Assembly (NCBI GenBank): GCA_044868005.1 | Contig: JBIOVX010000097.1 | Span: forward strand, 51,827 to 115,826 | Direction of reading: 5' to 3' | Source of the DNA: DATARR01 sp044868005 | GTDB lineage: Bacteria; Acidobacteriota; Thermoanaerobaculia; Multivoradales; UBA5704 | DNA length: 64,000 nt | Part shown: piece by piece, positions 59,440 through 64,000 of the stretch | How positions within the stretch are numbered: position 1 is the stretch's first letter | How the letters are laid out: each line of letters begins with the position of its first letter | Program-made: the position numbers and the translations under genes | The notes under the pieces: model-generated | Seen by the model: only the letters and a program-made list of their open reading frames with translations | Databases searched by the model: none | Told to the model about the DNA's origin: nothing

Positions 59440-60198
59440 GTGACCGGTTTCCCGTCGCGCTCTCCGGCTTCCGGCCTGGAGGTGCAGCCGGGCACGATCC
59501 AGGTGTGGTCCATCCGGCTCGACCCGCCCGCCGAGCGCGTCGAGCAACTGGGCCGATTCCTGGCCGCCGACGAGTGGCAGCGGGCGAACCGCTTTCGCTT
59601 CGAGAAGCACCGGCGGCAGTACGTGGTGGGCCGGGGCGCTCTGCGCGCGCTGCTCGCCGCGTATCTGGGCATCCGTCCGCGGGACGTCCAGTTCTCCTAC
59701 GGGCCGCGCGGCAAGCCCTTCCTGGCGCCGCCGCTCGATGCGGCCGGCCTGCAGTTCAACCTCTCCAACTCCGACGAGCTGGCCCTGGTCGGCTTCGTGC
59801 GCGGCCCCGAGATCGGAGTGGACATCGAGTATCTGCGGCCGATGGACGATTGCGAGCAGATCGCCGAGCGATTCTTCTCGGCGAGCGAGCGGCGGGTGCT
59901 CCGGGACATTCCTTTCCCCGCCAAGCAGGAGGCCTTCTTCAACTGCTGGACCCGTAAGGAAGCCTACCTCAAGGCGGTCGGGGAGGGGCTCGCGGCGCCG
60001 CTCGACTCCTTCGACGTGACGCTCGCGCTCGGCGAGCCGCCGCGCATGCTCACCCTGGAAGGCGACGCCGGCCGGGCCGCGCGCTGGTGGCTCCACCATC
60101 TCCGTCCGGCGGAGGCCTACATCGGCGCCGTCGCCATCGAGGGGGGGACGTGGAGCGTCGAAACATGGGATTTTGTGGGGCCTGATTCAGGCGCGTGA
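59440..60198 (+). CDS. 4'-phosphopantetheinyl transferase (Sfp/Gsp type)
   Basis: This 252-residue protein of the Sfp class moves phosphopantetheine from CoA to a serine of carrier proteins. The N-terminal half contains FRFEKHRRQYVVGRGALRAL and QFNLSNSDELALVGF. The catalytic segments are EIGVDIEYLRP (Mg2+ aspartate and glutamate) and FFNCWTRKEAYLKAVGEGL (Glu and Lys). GTG 59440 is 4 bp after the thioesterase stop. It completes a three-gene NRPS/PKS accessory set. Confidence 0.95.
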   Translation: MTGFPSRSPASGLEVQPGTIQVWSIRLDPPAERVEQLGRFLAADEWQRANRFRFEKHRRQYVVGRGALRALLAAYLGIRPRDVQFSYGPRGKPFLAPPLDAAGLQFNLSNSDELALVGFVRGPEIGVDIEYLRPMDDCEQIAERFFSASERRVLRDIPFPAKQEAFFNCWTRKEAYLKAVGEGLAAPLDSFDVTLALGEPPRMLTLEGDAGRAARWWLHHLRPAEAYIGAVAIEGGTWSVETWDFVGPDSGA

Positions 60199-60211
60199 TC
60201 GGGCGGGGAAT

Positions 60212-60994
60212 CTACAACCCCCGCCAGTACCCCCCATCGACCGCGATCGCCTGGCCGGTGACGTAGGAGGCGGCCGGCGAGCAGAGGAAGGCCACCACCT
60301 CGCCCACCTCCTGCGGCTCGGCCATGCGGCCGATCGGCGTGTTGCCGATCCAGCCGGCGACGATCTCCTCCCACGGTTTCCCCGTGCGGGCGGCGGCGCT
60401 CGCCGCGAGCTCTTCCTGCCGCGCCGTGCGGGTGTGGCCAGGGAGCACGGCGTTGACGGTGACGCCCTCCGCCGCCACCTCCTGGGAGAGGGTCTTCAGA
60501 TACCCGAGCACCGCCGGGCGTAGCGCGTTGGAGAGGGCGAGCCCGGGGATGGGCTGGCGCGACGAGATCGAATTGATGGCCACGATCCGCCCCCAGCGGC
60601 GCTCGCGCATGCCGGGCAGGACGAGCCGGCAGAGCCGGGGCACGAAGAGCAGCGTGAGCGGAATGGCGGTCTGCCAATCTTCCTCGGTCACCTCGGCGGC
60701 CGGCTTCGCCGGCGGACCTCCGCCGTTGGCCACCAGCACGTCCACGGGTCCGAGCCGGCGGCCGGTCTCTTCGACCAGGTGAGCGAGGGACTCGGCCTCC
60801 CGCACGTCGGCGACGATGGCGATCGCCTCGGCCCCCTCGCCGGCGAGCCGCTCGCGGGCGGCCTCCAGCTTGTCGCCGCCGCGGCTGGCGATGGCGAGGC
60901 GGGCTCCCCGCCGGGCCAGCGCTTGCGCCGCCGCGAAGCCGAGCCCGCTGCTCGCGCCGGTCACCAGGGCGACGCGGCCCGCGAGGTCGCTCAT
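60212..60994 (-). CDS. SDR-family oxidoreductase lacking the canonical Tyr-Lys (BKR-like)
   Basis: This 260-residue classical SDR has an intact cofactor loop (ALVTGASSGLGFAAAQALA) and LVANGGGPPAKPA. In the active site the usual S-x12-Y-x3-K is replaced: NSISSRQPIPGLALSNALRP has Asn/Leu/Arg where Tyr and Lys are expected. This is the pattern I associate with the beta-ketoacyl-reductase-like SDR subfamily that lacks the active-site Tyr. Its reaction is unknown and it may not be an ordinary reductase. The stop faces the phosphopantetheinyl transferase gene convergently, and its start overlaps the dehydrogenase stop (ATGA). Confidence 0.88.
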   Translation of the reverse strand: MSDLAGRVALVTGASSGLGFAAAQALARRGARLAIASRGGDKLEAARERLAGEGAEAIAIVADVREAESLAHLVEETGRRLGPVDVLVANGGGPPAKPAAEVTEEDWQTAIPLTLLFVPRLCRLVLPGMRERRWGRIVAINSISSRQPIPGLALSNALRPAVLGYLKTLSQEVAAEGVTVNAVLPGHTRTARQEELAASAAARTGKPWEEIVAGWIGNTPIGRMAEPQEVGEVVAFLCSPAASYVTGQAIAVDGGYWRGL

Positions 60995-61866
60995 CGGATG
61001 CGGTTCCCCTGCTCGTCGTAGGTGTAGACGCCGCGGCCCACCTTGCGGCCGAGCCGTCCGGCGCGCACGTGCTGGACGAGGATCTGGTTGGGCCGGTAGG
61101 CCTCGCCGAGGGTGCGGTGGAGGAACTCGAGGATCGCGAGGCGCACGTCGAGCCCCACCAGGTCGGCCATCTCGAACGGTCCCATCGGGTGGTTCAGGCC
61201 CAGCTTCAAGGCCTTGTCGATGTCCTCGGCGCTCGCCACCCCCTCCTGGAGCATGCGGAAGGCCTCGTTGCCGATGAGCGCGTTGATGCGCGAGGTGACG
61301 AAGCCGGGAGCCTCGTTGACGAGGACGATCTCCTTGCCCATCCGCTCGCCGACGCGGGTCAGGGCGTCCAGCGTCTCTTGCGAGGTCTGCAGGCCGCGCA
61401 CCAGCTCGATGAGCCGCATCAGGTGCACGGGATTGAAGAAGTGCATGCCGGCGAAGCGCTCCGGCCGGCCCGAGGCGGCGGCCATCTCGGTGATCGAGAG
61501 GGCCGAGGTGTTGGAGGCGAAGGCCGCCTCCTGCGGCGCGTGCAGGGCCACGGCGCGGAAGGTCTCGATCTTGAGCGCCATGTCCTCGGGCACCGCCTCG
61601 ATCACCAGCGAAGCGCCGCCGACGGCGTCCGGCAGGTTGTTGTGGAGGCCGAGCAGGGCCTTCGCCCGCTCCGCCGCCCCGGCGTCCACCTTCTTCAGCT
61701 CGACACCCTTGGCGAGGTTGCGATGGATGGACGCGCCGGCCTTCTCCAGGGCGGCGCCGTCCGTGTCGTACAGGCGGGTCTCGTAGCCGGCGAGGGCGGC
61801 GACGTGGGCGATGCCGCGCCCCATCGTGCCGGCGCCGAGCACGGCGATCGTCGAGATTTCTCCCAT
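60991..61866 (-). CDS. 3-hydroxyacyl-CoA dehydrogenase (Hbd/PaaH type), second copy
   Basis: This 291-residue enzyme has TIAVLGAGTMGRGIAHVAAL, VIEAVPEDMALKIETFRAVA, SNTSALSITEMAAASG, the catalytic-His motif GMHFFNPVHLMRLIELVRG and the C-terminal LNHPMGPFEMADLVGLDVRL. It should oxidise 3-hydroxyacyl-CoA or reduce 3-ketoacyl-CoA. It differs clearly from the copy at 1536-2390. ATG 61866 is chosen as start; the upstream in-frame codons are out of family. It couples to the SDR gene by ATGA. Confidence 0.93.
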   Translation of the reverse strand: MGEISTIAVLGAGTMGRGIAHVAALAGYETRLYDTDGAALEKAGASIHRNLAKGVELKKVDAGAAERAKALLGLHNNLPDAVGGASLVIEAVPEDMALKIETFRAVALHAPQEAAFASNTSALSITEMAAASGRPERFAGMHFFNPVHLMRLIELVRGLQTSQETLDALTRVGERMGKEIVLVNEAPGFVTSRINALIGNEAFRMLQEGVASAEDIDKALKLGLNHPMGPFEMADLVGLDVRLAILEFLHRTLGEAYRPNQILVQHVRAGRLGRKVGRGVYTYDEQGNRIR

Positions 61867-61876
61867 GGGCCCTCGC

Positions 61877-62536
61877 TCAGGAAACGGGAATGTTGTGGAC
61901 GCCGGTCGTCTTGGCGGCCAGGTTGCGCAGCTCATCGGCGATCGCCAGCGTGTTGCGCACGGCGGAGGCGGCGAGGTCCTGCAGCTCCGGGGTCGTGGCG
62001 TACTTCTCCAGCACCTCGCGGCCGAGGTGGTGGTGATGGGCCTCCTCGGGCTGGATCGTCTCGGCGTAGAGCCGCGCCGTCTCCTCGTCGCCCACCTGGC
62101 GGCAGAAGCTCACGAACTGGGCGTTGCGCACCTGGGCGATGGCCTCGCTGGCGAACGGCCCTCCGGCGATGCGCTCGACCGTCGTGCGCAGGCCGCGCAG
62201 GTACTGGTAGAGAGGGCTGTGGCCTTCCGCCAGCGGGTCGAAGTCCGTCAGGTTCTCGCCCAGCTCGGCGAGGCGCTGGCTGATCATGCCGTAGTGCTTC
62301 ATCTCGTCGCCGCACTGCAGGGCGAGGGTCATCTTGGCGTCCACCTCCGGGGTGGTGGGCATCCAGAACCCGGCGAGCTCGCTCGCCTCCAGCTCGCTCT
62401 TCAGGGCCAGGCGCAGCAGGGTCACCACGTCCACCTTGCCGTCGGCTTCGGATTCCAGCGTCTCGATCTCTCCCAGCCGCGCGAAGAGCTGGTCCATCTC
62501 CTCGACCAGCCGCGCGACGAATTCCTTGCTGTTCAC
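61877..62536 (-). CDS. Ferritin-like-fold protein (putative di-iron)
   Basis: The 219-residue all-helical protein has acidic/His helix pairs compatible with a ferritin-like four-helix bundle: LKSELEASELAGFW, LQCGDEMKHYGMISQRLAEL and ETIQPEEAHHHHLGREVLEK. The E-x2-H-type pairs could hold two irons. I do not recognise a specific oxygenase. GTG 62536 is preceded by GGAGAGGAG. It lies 10 bp before the dehydrogenase gene on the same strand, so an acyl-CoA-related role is possible. Confidence 0.75.
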   Translation of the reverse strand: MNSKEFVARLVEEMDQLFARLGEIETLESEADGKVDVVTLLRLALKSELEASELAGFWMPTTPEVDAKMTLALQCGDEMKHYGMISQRLAELGENLTDFDPLAEGHSPLYQYLRGLRTTVERIAGGPFASEAIAQVRNAQFVSFCRQVGDEETARLYAETIQPEEAHHHHLGREVLEKYATTPELQDLAASAVRNTLAIADELRNLAAKTTGVHNIPVS

Positions 62537-62672
62537 GGGGGCTCTCCTCTCCAAGGCTCCCGCGGGCGGGGAGCGGATCGCATCCGCCGGGTATTCTATC
62601 CGCTACGCGGGGTTCAGTTGGGTTGGAGTTTCCTCCGATATCCACGGGCAGTCTGAACTCCAGCCCATCCCC

Positions 62673-63293
62673 TCATTCCAACGTCCGCAGCACCGCGCGC
62701 ACCGGCGAGGCGTCGAGCCCCGCCAGGCGCAGCGGCAGGGCGATCAGCTCGTAGACCCCCTCCGGGACGCCGTCGAGCACCAGCCCTTCCAGGATGGCGA
62801 TGCCGCCACGGAAGAGCGCGTGATGGGCGTCGAGCGTCTTGCTGTCGAACGGGTCCACGGAAGGGGCGTCGGTTCCCACCAGGAGCACGCCCTTCTCGGC
62901 CAGCAGAGCCGCCAGCTCCGGCGAGATGGCGGAGAATCGCTCGGGAAAGGTCCGCCGGTCGCGCACGCTCTCGCTCTTGAACAGCAGCCGGGCGGGATTG
63001 GCGAGATCGATGCCCTCCACGTGCCGCGGCTCGATGAGCGGCTGCGGCGGCACCCGCACCACCCGGCAGGGGCCCAGGTAGCGGTCGAGGGGCATGTCGG
63101 CCATCCCCTCCCCCCGCGGCTCGGTGTGGAAGGGGGCGTCGGCGTGGGAGCCCAGGTGGGGCGTCGTGGTGATCGAGGAGAGATTGACGCTGGCTCCCTC
63201 CGCGAGCGACCACGTCAGGCGGGACTGAAACGGAGTATCGCCCGGCCAGACGGGGATCTCCGGCCGGATGGTGGGCGAGAGGTCATAGAGCAT
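62673..63293 (-). CDS. kynB: Kynurenine formamidase (KynB, cyclase family)
   Basis: This 206-residue bacterial KynB hydrolyses N-formyl-L-kynurenine to kynurenine and formate in tryptophan catabolism. The metal motif HLGSHADAPFH places His46, His50, Asp52 and His56 at the active site. Other hallmarks are IPVWPGDTPFQ near the N-terminus, YLGPCRVVRV, GTDAPSVDPFDSKTLDAHH and the C-terminal YELIALPLRLAGLDASPVRA. AGGGAGAG precedes ATG 63293. No other kynurenine-pathway gene is in view. The 21-bp repeat array lies directly upstream. Confidence 0.93.
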   Translation of the reverse strand: MLYDLSPTIRPEIPVWPGDTPFQSRLTWSLAEGASVNLSSITTTPHLGSHADAPFHTEPRGEGMADMPLDRYLGPCRVVRVPPQPLIEPRHVEGIDLANPARLLFKSESVRDRRTFPERFSAISPELAALLAEKGVLLVGTDAPSVDPFDSKTLDAHHALFRGGIAILEGLVLDGVPEGVYELIALPLRLAGLDASPVRAVLRTLE

Positions 63294-63399
63294 GGGCTCT
63301 CCCTCCTTGCCTACCGGATCATAGCGGGATTGCGGCCGAACGGGGGGGCGGCGCCCGTGAGAGGTTCAGGGCTGAGATTCCCACGGGGGGACGACCCGT

Positions 63400-63925
63400 A
63401 CTGCAGGGGGGAATGTTCCGTCCGAGTGGGGGGAATGTCCCCCCAAGCGGGGGAACCCTCGCCCCCGAGGTCCGGAATGTTCCCCCGGAGCTCTGGAATG
63501 TTCCCCCGCGCCTCCGCGACGCCGCCCCCGGCGGGGAGAATGTTCCTTGCGAGAATTGGAACATTATCTCCGGCGGGGGAAATGTTCCTTGCGAGAATTG
63601 GAACGTTCCCCCCGAAGGGGAGACATAGCCCCCGAAGGGGGAGACATTCCCCCCGAAGTTTGGGACATTCCCCCCGCGGGGGGAGACATTCCCCCTGAGG
63701 TTTGGGACATTCCCCTGCTGGGGGGAGTTCTCCCCCCGCGAATTGGGACATTCCCCCTGCGGGGGGAAACGTTCCCCCTCCGAATTGGAACATTCCCCCT
63801 GCGGGGGGAATGTCCCCCCTCGTGGGGGGAATGTTCCAGTTCCAAAGGGGAATGTCTCCCCATGGAGGGGGGAAGCTCCCCTCGCCGGGGGAAACTCTCC
63901 GCTCGTGAGGGGGAATGCCCTTTCT
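63400..63925. repeat. Tandem array of a 21-bp palindromic unit (array 2)
   Basis: Around 25 degenerate units with the same period as array 1 follow each other, for example attccccccgcggggggagac and attccccctgaggtttgggac: a C-run, short centre, G-run and a 7-nt joint (gagacat, gaatgtt). Some units have gaattgg in place of the G-run. The minus strand stays open from about 63945 to 63319 as a heptapeptide series (GTFPPRG, GNVSPRG), ending 26 bp before kynB, but several other frames are open too, so coding is doubtful. The remaining sequence from 63926 to the edge shows no gene. Confidence 0.9.
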
Positions 63926-64000
63926 GCCAATGTCAGGTGAGACACGAGGAGAGAAGAAATTAGGGAAGGGCGGAGAGGGGAGTCAGAATGGAAGTCATGG

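Noticed and set aside
63400..63925. Possible protein-coding gene on either strand in array 2
   Set aside because: Five or more overlapping frames are open at once on both strands, a product of the repeat unit; no ribosome-binding site or family supports one of them.

Overview
The window is 64 kb of a high-GC, Gram-negative chromosome. An outer-membrane-type porin and a heptosyltransferase-like enzyme point to an outer membrane. Overall style (dense GC, short palindromic intergenic repeats, CIRCE-controlled groESL, large glycan cluster) would fit an Acidobacteriota-like lineage, but that placement is an inference and no rRNA or other phylogenetic marker beyond GroEL is present. No tRNA, rRNA or CRISPR array was seen.

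Layout. 1-4 kb: a TPR protein running off the left edge, a 3-hydroxyacyl-CoA dehydrogenase and a GAF histidine kinase. 4-15 kb: an amino-acid-decarboxylase/antiporter island on the + strand, made of a porin, an AdiA-type arginine decarboxylase, an internally deleted SpeF-type ornithine decarboxylase that has lost its PLP lysine, a PotE-type antiporter fused to a periplasmic amino-acid-binding domain, a second AdiA, and an AdiC-like antiporter. 15-17 kb: a Ca2+/cation:H+ antiporter and a small VIT/CCC1-like membrane protein, bracketed by a 90-bp direct repeat whose left copy lies inside the AdiC-like gene. 17-20.6 kb: a CNNM/CorC-type membrane protein and groESL with a sigma70-type promoter, CIRCE operator and terminator. 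20.7-24.2 kb: a complete 3.4-kb IS1595-family transposon with 24-bp inverted repeats, an 8-bp target duplication and five passenger genes, inserted into a palindromic repeat.

24.3-53.2 kb: a very long minus-strand surface-glycan operon. It starts (right end) with a NusG/RfaH/UpxY-type antiterminator and runs through glycosyltransferases, asparagine synthase, flippase, O-antigen polymerase/ligase, Uma2 nuclease-like protein, two FkbM methyltransferases, radical SAM enzyme, carbamoyltransferase, heptosyltransferase-like GT9, epimerase and acyltransferase, to a WecA-type initiating phosphoglycosyltransferase. Most junctions are 4-nt start/stop overlaps (ATGA, GTGA, TTGA), so translational coupling is the rule. 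Together the genes predict a lipid-linked, Wzx/Wzy-type polysaccharide decorated by methyl, carbamoyl, acyl and possibly amide groups.

53.4-63.3 kb: a SprT-like metallopeptidase, an MBL-fold hydrolase with a DUF1499 protein, a D-threonine-aldolase-like enzyme, a group II amino-acid decarboxylase, then MbtH, type II thioesterase and Sfp-type phosphopantetheinyl transferase (nonribosomal-peptide accessories with no NRPS in view), an SDR lacking the usual Tyr/Lys, a second 3-hydroxyacyl-CoA dehydrogenase, a ferritin-like protein and KynB.

Two arrays of a 21-bp C-run/G-run palindromic unit (36.0-36.35 kb and 63.4-63.9 kb) share period and architecture; one keeps an open heptapeptide-repeat frame that ends in a TTGA overlap with the next operon gene.
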